Part shown: positions 10,090 to 20,060 of the stretch, piece by piece
Layout: each line of letters begins with the position of its first letter
How positions within the stretch are numbered: position 1 is the stretch's first letter
Assembly (NCBI GenBank): GCA_964035575.1
Contig: OZ037841.1
Span: 372,001 to 436,000, forward strand
Direction: 5' to 3'
Length of the DNA: 64,000 bases
DNA from: Rhynchopus sp. YZ270_cl-10
Taxonomy: Eukaryota > Euglenozoa > Diplonemea > Diplonemida > Diplonemidae
Translations under genes and position numbers: made by a program
The notes under the pieces: model-generated
Told to the model about the DNA's origin: nothing
Database searches by the model: none
The model's input: only the letters and a program-made list of their open reading frames with translations

Positions 10090-12051
10090 CTAATAGGTGC
10101 TTTTATAAAACGTAAAGATGTACATGGGATACGCCATATGAGCTTCATGCAGGACAACAACGTCCTCCGCGAACGCAGAGCTGCAGTCGAAGAAGCCTGC
10201 TCCGTCTGCGGGCGGACAGAGCGCGTACTCGGTGGTACTGACACCCGGCATACCGACACTGACTAAGCAATGCAGGACATACACCGAGTCAGGCGCAGAC
10301 ACATCCAGCACAGAGGCCCTTGCTGCATCCAACGTACCATAGAAATGCCTTCCATTCCCTATCGGAGTCACACCACGCCCTATACTCTGTGCCACCGACT
10401 TCCTCTCCGATGTGAACCCATGCCGTAAGATCATTGCCACATCATCGCGCGACACAGGTGTGTACATGACCCTTTCATTGTGGCTGCCGCCGTTGCGTGC
10501 AGCAACACATTGACGCATATGAAGGTATACTGCCCACACGGATTTGTTCTGTATCCTCTCAAGGTACCCAAAGCTGTAGTAATATGTCGTATTGTCCTTC
10601 GAGCCTGTCGGCAGTGCCGCCGCCTCTGTTGCGATTGCATTCCATTCTGCGGAGTTGGCTTCTACTTTGTACACCATGATGTCCGCCCCGGTCTCCCAAC
10701 GGCCTCGGAAATGAACGCTTTCTTGACTCCCCTTTGCGGTCTGCGGTGCATGCGCCATCTTAACGTGGCTCATCACTGCACAATGCTCTTTCGCACGATG
10801 TGTCAAACAACGATTGCTGACCTCCAGCGTTTTGTTGCATATCAAATAGAAGAGGCACCGCTCCCCCATGGGGCATGGGTGGGTGTACTGCTTGGTGTGG
10901 AGAAGAGACCGTTCGGTGCAGTCCACCCCATCGGGACAGTCCTCGATTGGTGTCAAAATGTGCTCTGTGCAGTCGAGGACACACGACGTTTCTTCCACTG
11001 CAGGCGCAGGTAGTGGTACACCGGCGTTGTCGAGGACCAGAAGGGGGGCACCCAAGGTGTCGCAAAGCTGCAAGGCAGGCCCTGCAGCGTTTTGCCGAGA
11101 GGTTCGTGTCGCCACCTGCAAGGTGACATCCTGGCGGCGCAGAGCGAGCAACTCCGGCGACCCTGCCTGCTTCACCTCCATCGCCGAGAAATCTACCAAA
11201 TACGTTTCCCCACGGAGCGCCAACACTGCCCGCGTTTCCATCGCCGTTAGATACTCCTTTTCAATATATTCTGTGTCCATAAAAGACAACGGCCGTGGCC
11301 GCGCCCCACCCTCACACCATATCGCCCAGCACGGCAATCTAGTTATATGCAGCTTCTGCACGGCACGGCCCTGATGCAACGCTGTACTGCACAGATTCAT
11401 TGTGTCGAAGTTGACACGCTCCTCTATCGTCTCCTCCATGCCGTCAGGGAAACGACACCATTTGAGCCGTGTGTGGTACCCATAGGGTCGTTCCCGCCAA
11501 TACCACTGCACCGATGTGCAGTCCAGAGCCAGCATCTCCTCCACACTGTGTACGCTTGCAACAGAAGACGATTTGCGCAGTACCGAACTACCTCTCTGCA
11601 CCCTCCCCGGGGAGCAAGGAGTCAGCGAGTTGGCATGCCCGCCCTTCACCCATCCCGAGGGGGGCGGGGGGGACTCTCTCAACGCACTGCTTCGGCGTGC
11701 GTCGAGATTGCAAAAACCTACCATATCGTTCCTGATAACGTCATGCTTGCGAACACATAACGACCCCATCAAACAGTTTCCTAGAAGCTGGTGTGCGCAG
11801 ACCTGATCGCGTGCTCGCGGTTTCTTCTCTAGAGGTGAAGCGGCGCTGGTCCGCCGTCGTGTTTGGTTGCGAAATATGGCAGCATCGCGTGGAGAAGAGA
11901 TGCAAAAGGAGATGGAAGCGGTCGAGAATGAGGCACGTGGTGTGTGTTCTACTAGAGGCGTTTCAGATGGGTGCGAGACAGCAGGTGACACAGGGTGTAC
12001 TGCAGGAGAGGATAAACTCTCACGACGACGGCGAGAAAGGCGGACAGACAT
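10090..12051 (-). CDS. CCCH-WWE-PBZ-PARP-like protein, PARP13/ZAP-like with altered triad
   Basis: One open frame of 653 residues. Domains in order: a basic Ser/Arg-rich N-terminus; a CCCH finger C85-x7-C93-x5-C99-x3-H103; a WWE-like segment around 181-235 (WYWRERP...LKWCRF); a clear WWE domain at about 240-295 (CWAIWC, then YIEKEYL, then GETYLVDFSAM); a PAR-binding zinc finger C372-x5-C378-x6-H385-x5-H391; a further Cys/His cluster at 393-429; and an ART/PARP-type domain at about 493-650 (NERV...ILRHGF, then LCPPADGAGFFD, then YPMYIFTF). WWE and PBZ modules bind ADP-ribose chains. In active PARPs the NERV block is followed by a conserved HG; here it reads MYTPV, and the GxGxYF block reads GNGRHFY, so the catalytic His and Tyr seem lost. 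The architecture and dead triad recall animal PARP13/ZAP, an RNA-binding protein. An RNA- or PAR-reader role is inferred. A small missed intron near residues 105-125 cannot be excluded. Confidence 0.8.
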   Translation of the reverse strand: MSVRLSRRRRESLSSPAVHPVSPAVSHPSETPLVEHTPRASFSTASISFCISSPRDAAIFRNQTRRRTSAASPLEKKPRARDQVCAHQLLGNCLMGSLCVRKHDVIRNDMVGFCNLDARRSSALRESPPPPSGWVKGGHANSLTPCSPGRVQRGSSVLRKSSSVASVHSVEEMLALDCTSVQWYWRERPYGYHTRLKWCRFPDGMEETIEERVNFDTMNLCSTALHQGRAVQKLHITRLPCWAIWCEGGARPRPLSFMDTEYIEKEYLTAMETRAVLALRGETYLVDFSAMEVKQAGSPELLALRRQDVTLQVATRTSRQNAAGPALQLCDTLGAPLLVLDNAGVPLPAPAVEETSCVLDCTEHILTPIEDCPDGVDCTERSLLHTKQYTHPCPMGERCLFYLICNKTLEVSNRCLTHRAKEHCAVMSHVKMAHAPQTAKGSQESVHFRGRWETGADIMVYKVEANSAEWNAIATEAAALPTGSKDNTTYYYSFGYLERIQNKSVWAVYLHMRQCVAARNGGSHNERVMYTPVSRDDVAMILRHGFTSERKSVAQSIGRGVTPIGNGRHFYGTLDAARASVLDVSAPDSVYVLHCLVSVGMPGVSTTEYALCPPADGAGFFDCSSAFAEDVVVLHEAHMAYPMYIFTFYKSTY

Positions 12052-12116
12052 TGCGTATCAACTTTGTCGCTTTTTGGATCAAAAAAATGTTGATTTAAAA
12101 AAAATCAAAGTAAATA

Positions 12117-12163
12117 ACGCACCTCCGACTGACCCACTATGCCAGCCTCGGATGAAAGCACAA
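12117..12163 (+). repeat. Dispersed repeat family F, second copy
   Basis: Matches 5525-5577: CACCTCCGACTGACCCAC, then CAGCC and GGATGAAAGCA. It lies just 5' of the PARP-like gene. Confidence 0.5.
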
Positions 12164-12468
12164 AAAAAAAAAAGACAAATTTGCAGCGACAGACCTAACT
12201 CGCATGCAATTTGGGTCGCTTTGAGTGAACGAAGCGCATTTTTGAGTGTTTTCCTTTTCTGTTGGTGGTGCTGAAACAGCGATATTTTTAAAGGGAGCAA
12301 TAGAGTGCCATAGGGAGGTAGGGAGAGACAGAGGTGAGTGAATCAAATGAAAGGGAAGACAATGTAGGCAGGTGTTTTCGAGGCAGGCTTTGAGGTAGGC
12401 CTCGCCTTTGGTAAGCAAGGAGCTGACCGGGAATTAGTTCGTTCACATTTCTTTTTTTTTGTCCAAGG

Positions 12469-13226
12469 CTTGGGGGCAGGGCACTAGCTAGACTTTTTTT
12501 CCCCCGTTTTTTTGCGGTTTTGCGGTTTCAAAAAAATTTTCGCGCGGCGACAAACTAGAAGGGAAAACACACGAATGAGGGACGGGGAGATTTTGGGAAG
12601 GGGTTATTTACAGGGCATTTTTTACGGGGCTAAACCCGACTGACCCCTGGTGTAATCTCCTGCCAACTTCATTGCATGTATCAGAATGCTTCTGTGCGTG
12701 AGCATGAGTTGCCGCATGGTCTGCAAGCTTCCGACGTTTGCACATACTCCCCCCAGTCTCCTGTTTGCTGTCAACCATTCTATCACATACTCCTCCATGT
12801 TCGCGGTGGCACGCCGGCTCACTAAGCTCTGACTGATCGTGGACCACCCCTCTACCTGAATCGATTGCATTTTCGGTTGCAAAATGCAACTGTCCAAATT
12901 GCAAGGGGATTCCCGAAGACATTGTAAAATAATAAATGGCGCCGCAGGCAAAAAAAATATGGGTTAACTCCGCGAGCGAAGCGAGCGGAAATTTTTTTGG
13001 GGTGTACTTCCGTGAGCGCAGCGAGCAGAAAAAAATTAAGGTGCTATCATGCCAGTCATCTGGGGGTCGGGCGAGGGGGTCCGACAGTGCACAAAACCCC
13101 ACACATTTTTTTTTCTTCTGCCCCGAGATTTTCCGTTTTTTTTTTTTTTTCCCGCCAAACCGCAAAACCGGGTTTTTGCGGTTTTGAAACCGCAAAAAAG
13201 CACCTAGCTAGTGCCCTGCTTGGGGG
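12469..13226. mobile_element. hAT-like DNA transposon, non-autonomous (742 bp)
   Basis: The element spans 12477-13218. Its ends are inverted: CAGGGCACTAGCTAG on the left and CTAGCTAGTGCCCTG on the right. It is flanked by a perfect 8-bp target duplication, CTTGGGGG, at 12469-12476 and 13219-13226. CAGGG termini with 8-bp duplications are hallmarks of the hAT superfamily. Subterminal GCGGTTT motifs repeat in both arms. The centre carries a coding-like segment on the minus strand (see 12622-12951) and the GGCGCCGCAGGC module seen in other elements here. No complete transposase is visible. Confidence 0.85.
12622..12951 (-). CDS. Coding-like fragment inside hAT-like element
   Basis: An open frame of up to 109 residues with natural, helix-rich composition from about residue 28 onwards (KMQSIQVEGWSTISQSLVSR, then NMEEYVIEWLTANRRLGG, then QTMRQLMLTHRSILIHAMK). 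I do not recognise the family. It may be a transposase remnant or a host fragment captured by the element. The first 27 residues fall in repeat sequence, so the true start is unclear. Confidence 0.4.
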   Translation of the reverse strand: MPAAPFIILQCLRESPCNLDSCILQPKMQSIQVEGWSTISQSLVSRRATANMEEYVIEWLTANRRLGGVCANVGSLQTMRQLMLTHRSILIHAMKLAGDYTRGQSGLAP

Positions 13227-13485
13227 AGAGTGGGTCACATAACATAGTTACTTTCAATTCACGAGAACAAGAGGAGAGGGCAGATAAAGTGCATCATTAA
13301 AGGGGTCCAGCGATTATGTACGTTTTGGAAACGTAAATAATTGGACCCCCTAAAAATGCCGAGGAAAAAAAGAATAAGACAGAAGATACCGATTGCACAG
13401 TGCCCATATCACAACCCACAACCCCCACGGCACACACGGGTTTTTGTAGACTTTCACAGAAAACAAAATATAAAATAAAATAAAA

Positions 13486-13526
13486 GTTTGTGAGATGAAC
13501 CTAAGCATTTCGTGCTTAGCTTTAAA
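13486..13526 (+). repeat. Family A hairpin
   Basis: GTTTGTGAGATGAACCTAAGC, loop ATTTCGT, then GCTTAG. The arms CTAAGC and GCTTAG pair perfectly. Confidence 0.7.
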
Positions 13527-13879
13527 AAGCAAAAAAAAAAACGTTGTTACATGAATGTGTCTTCTTGTGTATTCAATACCACTATCGTGCGGTATCATCG
13601 TGCGGTTTTTTTCCATTGAACGCAGCCAAATAAGGTGTCAAAATCTATTTGGCTCGTGAGGATGAATTTTCAGGAGATTATATTAAGTGAATCATTGGCT
13701 TGCTTTTGTTGGTTCCAATTATAAGGGGGGGAGGAGGAAGTCACATTTTCTATCATTCGAAAAGAAGAAAATTTGCAAAGCTGAATGTACCTTTCGTTCA
13801 CACACATATTTAAGAAGACACGGTGCATCTTGAGAGAAAATTAACGCCACACACACACATTGTTTGACAAAGAAAACTA

Positions 13880-14502
13880 TATGGGTGAATGCGTAAAACC
13901 CCCCCTCCCCTAAATTTCACTACGATTTTTGATTTTTTTTTATTTCTGTTGGGAGGCTATGAGAGGTCGAGGTGCATGTACAAGGGGTGTTTGGGGGGTC
14001 TGGGGGGCCTGGGGACCCTGGGAGGGTGTTTTGGGGTCTTTTTTATGATGTGCGACGCTTTTTTGGACATGAACGTGTATTGTGGCCCGTCTTACCACAG
14101 GTTTTACACGTTTTATGTGAAACTGAGGAAACTGAAGAAATAAAAGACCGCGTTCTCTTAGCCATGCGGTGACGGGCGGTCATCTCTTCTTCTTCTTGAG
14201 GGACAGGATCGTGCTCCTCGTCAGAGGAGTCACCGATTATATCAAGGTAGCTGTTGAGTCCAACTCTGGGCATTCTTTATGCGTCTATCTGTTCTGGGGG
14301 TAGGGAGTAAAAATAGCCCAAAAACACGTAAAAATACCCCAAAATGGGTCAAAATAAGTATATTTTTTCCCAAAAGCCCCCAAAACCCGCCGGAAAATGG
14401 TTTTGGGGGTGGTTCTGGGCAGTTTTCGGCGCTGATTTCTGGTAAAACCTCAAAAATCGTAGTGAAATTTAGGGGAGGGGGGGTTTTACGCATCGACCCA
14501 TA
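13880..14502. mobile_element. TIR DNA transposon with zinc-knuckle ORF
   Basis: The ends are long inverted repeats of about 53 bp: TATGGGTGAATGCGTAAAAC on the left and its near-complement on the right, both continuing into CCCCCCCTCCCCTAAATTTC. TA is present on both sides, compatible with a TA target. The centre holds a minus-strand frame with a CCHC zinc knuckle (14043-14273). The knuckle resembles those in Mutator-like transposases, but I see no catalytic domain, so the superfamily is uncertain. The outermost TATGGGTG is shared with the MITE in the kinase intron at 36567-36790. Confidence 0.8.
14043..14273 (-). CDS. CCHC zinc-knuckle protein fragment (transposon-encoded)
   Basis: A frame of 76 residues inside the TIR element. 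It has an acidic stretch (SSDEEHD, then EEEE), a basic segment, and near the C-terminus the zinc knuckle CKTCGKTGHNTRSC followed by a Lys/Arg tail. C-x2-C-x4-H-x4-C knuckles of this GHNxRxC form are common at the C-terminus of Mutator-like transposases. The catalytic part is absent, so this is a remnant or the last exon of a shortened element. Confidence 0.6.
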   Translation of the reverse strand: MPRVGLNSYLDIIGDSSDEEHDPVPQEEEEMTARHRMAKRTRSFISSVSSVSHKTCKTCGKTGHNTRSCPKKRRTS

Positions 14503-14684
14503 TAATCACTCATCATTCGGTCATTCTTTTCAGAAAATTTTAAAGGTAGTGTGGAGCACACCCTGGGAGAGGCATGTTTCTACACTACAAAAAAATTTCA
14601 AAAAAATGAACGCTTCCCCAACTCTGGACACAAGAAAACCTTGAAAAGCTCTTGTGCCCACCTACTCCCATATGCGGATAGCAT

Positions 14685-17557
14685 CTAGCTAATGTAGAGT
14701 ACTTCTTCAGCACCGAGCCCCTCTGTAAGCGAGGTGTACCTGGCAGCAACACCTTCAAGGCCTTCGCCATCGTAGCTCACGAGGGGCGAAATCTCGACCC
14801 TGCGTGTGCCAGCGTCGACACCGACAGCGGCAAGCCACTTCTTGTGCAGAGCGTAGAGATCAGCCAGCGCTGTCTTCGCGGTGTCCTGTGTGTGTTGTTT
14901 TTCAACGTCGGCTACCTTTCAGCTTTTAAGGTGTGGTGTTAAAAAGAAACGTTTGTGAGATGAAGATTAGTCACCCTAATTGGTGTAGACACCGAAATAA
15001 ACTGACCCACCCACTGATGCCACGGAGAGACCCAAAAGACATAAAAAAAGGAGCGGTGTGCATACCCTTGGCTTGTCATCAGAGTTCTTTATCGCACTGA
15101 ACTCGGTTGCACGGTCGACCTGGAAATTGGGTATGGTGTGGGAGAGGTCGAGGGAATTTAGAAAACCGGACAAATACTATCGTGCCAACTAGTCCTTAGG
15201 AAAAGATTAGTGAGTGTTTTGTTTTTGGCCTAAAAGAGGTTTCCTCTTCACTGCCAGGTAGTGGGAGCGTATTGCAGTAATAAAAACATCACCACAGAAT
15301 ATTTATTACACACTTTACGCACAAACAAAAAAACTATGGCAATGCGTTACCCCGCTAGAAGCGAGTTGAGGTGCGAAGACACCGATTGGCCGGACGTCCC
15401 GGAATTGATCACCGGATCATCTCACTTCACTTCTTTCCAGGCAATAGACGGTTGTCTTCGCACACTGTCAGGAGGTACTCGAGGATTCGACCACATGCCC
15501 ATGCAAGGGAAAGGTACACGTGGACTGTGTGAAGACGAATACTCAGGGTAGCACCCGCTTCGTCAATGGCGACGTGGGATGCCCGGTCTGTTCTTGGAGG
15601 GCGGCCAAGGCCGTCTTTCCTCCTGCACCCACGGACGCTGAGACTCAGGAGCCAAGTCTCCAAGAACAGCTTGAGACCTTCCCGGTCAGTCATCGACCAC
15701 TCTTAACTCGGTTGATCGAATCGAACGACGCCCTGATCCGGGCCCAACAGGTCCAACAGACCAAGCAAAACACGATCCCTATCTGCGGACTCCCAGTGGG
15801 TTTCGACGCAAGTGCCTAACACATGCATGGCTCGAGCACATCGGCCACCCCTACCGTCTTGAATCGGCCGCAGCTATTTTTTGTAGAAATCTCTTTGGTG
15901 TAAAGTGCTTTGTTGTACAAACATCGTCTCAGTTGGCTTTCTTTCATGTCTCGTTTCTTATCACATTGCAAGGGGGGAAAATCGTTATGATACCTTCAAC
16001 AGCCCAAACTTTTTCGATACAGCGAAGGCGTCGAAGATGAATGCCTCCATCTTCATCCCTTTCACCTTCCCGTCAAGTGTGGGGATGTCCTTCAGTGCAC
16101 GGTGCCACACTGTCGACCTGTAAAAGAAAACATAAATAATAAATAGGTAAAAACCCTCTACCACCCCTACCCCTACCCCTACCCTTACCTCTATGACACC
16201 TATAAAAGTAAAAATAATTTTGTACGAGTATGCAATACGTCTGGAAATGAAAGACGCGCTCGTCGGTTGTCATGAGTTTTACCGTTCTCCCCTTCCTTGT
16301 GCTCCACCTCTCCCCCGTACTTCAGGACGCGGGTTTTTTTTGAAACCTTTTGCATTAGTGTATACACCCTCAGGCGTTCCACTCTTTCCCATTCAAAAAG
16401 AAACGTACATTATATGCAGTTCCGCACCGTAAGAGAACGGAGGCGGTTCACCGCTAAGCCACACAACATCCTTAGACCCCTTGGAAACAATAAGCATACC
16501 GCTGGCTGTACTCCATTGCAGGCCCCTTTAAAAACGCCAGCGAGTAGCAGTGGATGGCGGGGTTCGCAGCGCCGTAGAGCAATGCCCCGGAGGGGCTGGT
16601 TTCGGCACTCCGCGCCTCGCCTATCTCTGAGTACTCAATCACGCCGTACGCGCCGTCTCTGCAGGCAAACACACCTACTGCCTCAGACGCATCCTTCTTC
16701 GCAATGGTCTTCGATGCTGCGTCCACACCACGCTCCGCACAGAAGCCGTAGAACACCGGATCTGCTACACGAACCAACACATTGTCCACCGAAAACACCT
16801 GCATCCACTCCACACCTCTCTCCTCCATAAACGTCAACGCCCCGCCACGGTCCAACCCATTGTAGATCCCACCATTACCATCAGGGGACAGACAGAGCGC
16901 CCCCTTCTCAGCCAGGAGCATTTTCCCAGAGAGGTCGAGACACGGCATGCGGCCCTGTTTGAAGAAGTGTACCTGGTCTCGTTTCAGTTCAAAGAAACTG
17001 CGGGATTCAAAAAACTGTTGTGTCACGTCGTGCGTCGCGTCGGATGTCATTACCAGAAAAGGAATGGATGGGGTGGACTCAGGGTGGGCCTCCTTCGCCA
17101 AAGCCTCCAACCGCTTAATACGGAGTGCCTGCAGGGCGAATAGAGAGTATTTTCCTAACAACCCAATATCTGCGCCAGATTCTTCTCCATCTCCGAGAAT
17201 TCCTTTGGGAAAGCTGTGGCCAAGGCGGGTTCCTTGTCCTCCAGCCATGACGGTGGCCGCGCATTTTCCCTGAGAGATAAGCTTTAAGCCAAGAGCATGC
17301 CATCTGGCCTTGTCTGCAGGGTCCGTTGCGTCGCCCATATCCGCTTCTGCGGGGGGTGTGATGGTGGGGGAGTGGTTGCTGGCCTGGGCAGCCTCGGCCA
17401 CTTCCACCAGTGTTGCGATCTTCGCCAGCCCAATGCGGGCTTCCACTTCAGCAATCTCCGCATCCAGCCCGGCACGCTGCTCCGCACTCAAATCAACATA
17501 ATGTTCTAAAACCTGCTCCTGACCGACAGCCTTCAAAGCCTCCAAATGAGAGGACAT
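14685..17557 (-). CDS. UAP1: UDP-N-acetylhexosamine pyrophosphorylase
   Basis: Four exons, 17557-16500, 16117-15994, 15119-15066 and 14885-14685, joined in phases 2, 0 and 0, give 478 residues, close to the family length. The enzyme makes UDP-GlcNAc or UDP-GalNAc from UTP and the sugar-1-phosphate in the cytosol. Visible motifs: the uridyl-binding loop MAGGQGTRLG (104-113) and FPKG; PFLVMTSDATHD; FFKQGRMPCLD; SPDGNGGIYNGLD; and VDNVLVRVADPVFYGF. Exon 2 gives KGMKMEAFIFDAFAVSKKFG, exon 3 the EFSAIKN block, and exon 4 VEISPLVSYDGEGLE, all expected in this order. Donors are GTATGC, GTATCA and GTATGC. A TCCTCCAG tract lies just upstream of the ATG. Intron 1 carries a family C repeat and a C-rich telomere-like tract; intron 2 (874 nt) carries an antisense coding-like segment. 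Confidence 0.95.
14950..15010 (+). repeat. Family A/C-related hairpin in UAP intron 3
   Basis: Contains GTTTGTGAGATGAAGATTAG, TCACCCTAAT and then GTGTAGACACCGA. It looks like a fusion of shortened A and C modules, lying in the last intron of the pyrophosphorylase gene, antisense to it. Confidence 0.5.
15261..15819 (+). CDS. Antisense coding-like segment within UAP intron 2
   Basis: A GC-rich island inside an AT-rich intron, read on the plus strand. One frame (about 15334-15513) reads MAMRYPARSELRCEDTDWPD and onward; an overlapping frame (about 15520-15819) reads GCPVCSWRAAKAVFPPAP, then LQEQLETFPVSHRPLLTRLI. CPVC and the other Cys might bind metal. The two frames differ by one position and no GTATG donor joins them, so it is either a broken gene, a nested gene with a non-standard junction, or captured DNA. 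No family is recognised. Confidence 0.35.
16158..16190 (+). repeat. C-rich telomere-like tract in UAP intron 1
   Basis: Tandem CCCCTA units followed by CCCTTA. On the transcribed (minus) sense this reads as runs of GGGG separated by TA, able to form a G-quadruplex in the pre-mRNA about 40 nt upstream of the exon 2 acceptor. Confidence 0.6.
16350..16392 (+). repeat. Family C partial copy in UAP intron 1
   Basis: GCATTAGTGTATACACCCTC followed by GTTCCACT. It is a diverged copy of family C in the same plus orientation, hence antisense to the host gene. Confidence 0.55.
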
Positions 17558-17559
17558 AT

Positions 17560-19280
17560 TTGCTGGAGGAGAAACAGCAGAAGGGAGTAGAAGTGGGGTT
17601 ATTTCTGTAGGGTGGAAAATTGTTATTCAAAAAAAAAACACAAAAAATGGGCTTTTGAAGATGAGGCTCTGCGTTTTGTCACTCAATGAAAAGATTTCAA
17701 AATACGTTGTTCTGCTAGGATGAAAAGCTGTGAGAAGTTGAAAGGTGCAAAAACGCTTCTCACAACCCAAGCACTGTTAAAAGTTTGAGGGTATTTTTTT
17801 TTTTTTTTTCATTTTTGTTGTTGTTGTTTTCAGCGTGGTAGGGGATGGGTTTTTTGTGAGGAGGTGAGGGATTGAGTGTTTCGCGAAACGAGGGGAAAGG
17901 GTGGTTGGTACACAGAGAAACCCTTATTTTCACGTCAAAAGCGATTTGCCACACGTCAATGGTGACAACGGATCGCTTCATCAGACCCAAACCGACCCCC
18001 CGAAGTGGCACGGCACGCTGGTCACATTTGTGACTAGGTCACACCGGTCTATTACCTGGTCATGTGACCAGGTATCCTGTGACCAGCGCACTGTGGGTGT
18101 GTGGGGGCGATTAACGTAAATATGTAAAGAGTGAGTTGAAAGTGCAAACGCCTCACCATACAAAAACAATGTTTAAGACCTCATAAAGTCTCAAGTTGTG
18201 CAACAGAATTTGTACGGTCCAACATTTGTTGCGGTTCATCTCCTATACGACACAACATTTTGTATATTTACGGTAACTCAGTGAGAACTTTTGGGGATGA
18301 GTTCCCCTCCCGGGATGAAGTTCGTGGTAGAGACAAAACATTATAAAAGCGAAAGGAACTGGGGGGGTTTGAAAATGTTTTTTTTTTTTTGAAAGTGCTT
18401 TTGTGCTCTGTTTGGGGGGGTCGTGTTCACAAATAAAAATGGTTATTTGAGTAATAGTGAACTGAAAGCACTGCAAAAAAAAATAAGAGGGAAAAAAAAA
18501 TATCTACGTCACTGTAAACAGCATTATGCTTCATAAACACCTAGAATAGTTAGATTCATATACTTTCAGTTCACAGAATTGAAAGTATTTGAGAGGGTCA
18601 ACTCTAGAATAGAATAGACAATGCGCACTTGCGGCCCACCACTCCATGGTTTTGACACGCGTTGCGTGACGAAAATGAGCAGCCACATAACTCTTTAACT
18701 GTGAAATGACGCTGTGCACCTGCCCAAGCAATCTACTGAGTAATACTCATATGGCTCAGTCTATAACCCCCCTTCCCTCCCAAAGGTAACGCCATACACT
18801 TTCTACACACGAAATCATGAGGGGGTGTACAATGTACTCCCGTTGTTTATAAAAGGGTTCAATAACAAAAAACAGACACAAGAGCGGATTGCTCTTCTTT
18901 ACTCGTGGAGGGTATGAAAAAGTGGCTGCACCGTATGTCTTGTGATTTCTTCTGAAATATTTTTGCTGCGGTGGGTGGGTGGGGGGGGGTAAAAATACAG
19001 AAATAGAAGCAATACAGCCATCTGTCCTAATGGGGTAGCGAGGTTGGTTATTCGTTTGGACAAAAAGCTGAAAAAAAAAAACGCGGCAGTCTATTACTCT
19101 TAAGATTGCAATTTAGGAAAAGGTAGAAAAAATATTGCAAAAAAAATAAAACAAAACAAAAAGGGTTACGCAAAAAAGCAAAAAAGCAAAAAAAAAGGAA
19201 AAAGAGAAAAGTGAACGTTTTTCTTCAGTGCAGACAACGGATACCGATGTAGGCACAAAAAAAAGGGGGGGGGGGGGCAT
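17560..19280. other. Gene-free spacer
   Basis: AT-rich spacer upstream of the pyrophosphorylase gene, with family B-like fragments near 17735 (GAAAGGTGCAAAAACGC) and 18129, one short palindromic element at 18016-18088, and homopolymer runs. I see no gene. Confidence 0.55.
18016..18088. repeat. Short palindromic element, GGTCAC hairpins
   Basis: The inverted ends CGCTGGTCACA and TGTGACCAGCG enclose a second, nearly perfect hairpin ACCTGGTC-ATGT-GACCAGGT (18054-18073). It is probably a tiny foldback MITE; no target duplication is clear. Confidence 0.6.
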
Positions 19281-20060
19281 AGGGGCGGTCATATCCTGTA
19301 TTAAAAGTGTGAGAAAATGACATTTTTCAAAATGTTGTCAAAAGCGATTCTAAGGTAAAAAAAAGTAGAAAATCCACCCCACAGGCCCAAAAAAATGTGG
19401 TGTGCCCCGTTTTCCACCCTTTTTGTGCCTCTCAGGGGCCCAAATCACAGTTTTTTAAAAATTGCCTACATGTGGTACCTGAGTGCCCCCTTGGTTTGCC
19501 CTTCAGGTTGACTATGAAACAGAAAACACCCCAATATGGCCCAGAACATAGAGCAAAGGGTATATTTCACCCCCAAAACCCCACAGGAGACCCACAGAAC
19601 CGTTACTGGGGTGTTTCGTGACACCTGTTGGGGCTCAAACCTCATAAAACCTGAAACACCGGTCAGGCAGTGAAAATAGGCCAAAATAGGCCAAAATAGC
19701 CTGAAAATGGCCTAAAAACGCCCATATTTTATTTCAAACACCCAGAAAGTTGCAGAAACCCGATTCCAGGGTGGTCCTGGGCACCTGTGGGGGCGCATGC
19801 CCCATAAAACATCAAAAAAACGGTGTGGAACCGGTGTGGGAGGGTGTTTTTGCAAATTGCCCACAAATAGCCTGCCTCAGGTACCACTGGTAGGCAATTT
19901 TTTAAAAACCGCGATTTGGGTACCTGAGAGGCACAAAAAGGGTGGAAAGCGGGGCACACCACATTTTTTTGGGCCTGTGGGGTGGATTTTCTTGGTTTTT
20001 ACCCTTTTTGTGGGGTTTTCGGGCATTTTTGAAAAATGTCATTTTCTCACATAGATATGA
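19281..20060. mobile_element. Long-inverted-repeat element
   Basis: Two arms of about 200 bp are inverted relative to each other (about 19281-19500 and 19860-20060). They share TGAGAAAATGACATTTTTC, the CCACCCCACAGGCCCAAAAA block and CCTGAGAGGCAC. The middle holds no supported gene. The right end runs directly into the foldback element at 20061. Confidence 0.75.

Noticed and set aside
15427-15693. Minus-strand frame in UAP1 intron 2 as an extra UAP1 exon
   Set aside because: It does not match the pyrophosphorylase family, and exons 2 and 3 already join with correct phase and expected motifs.
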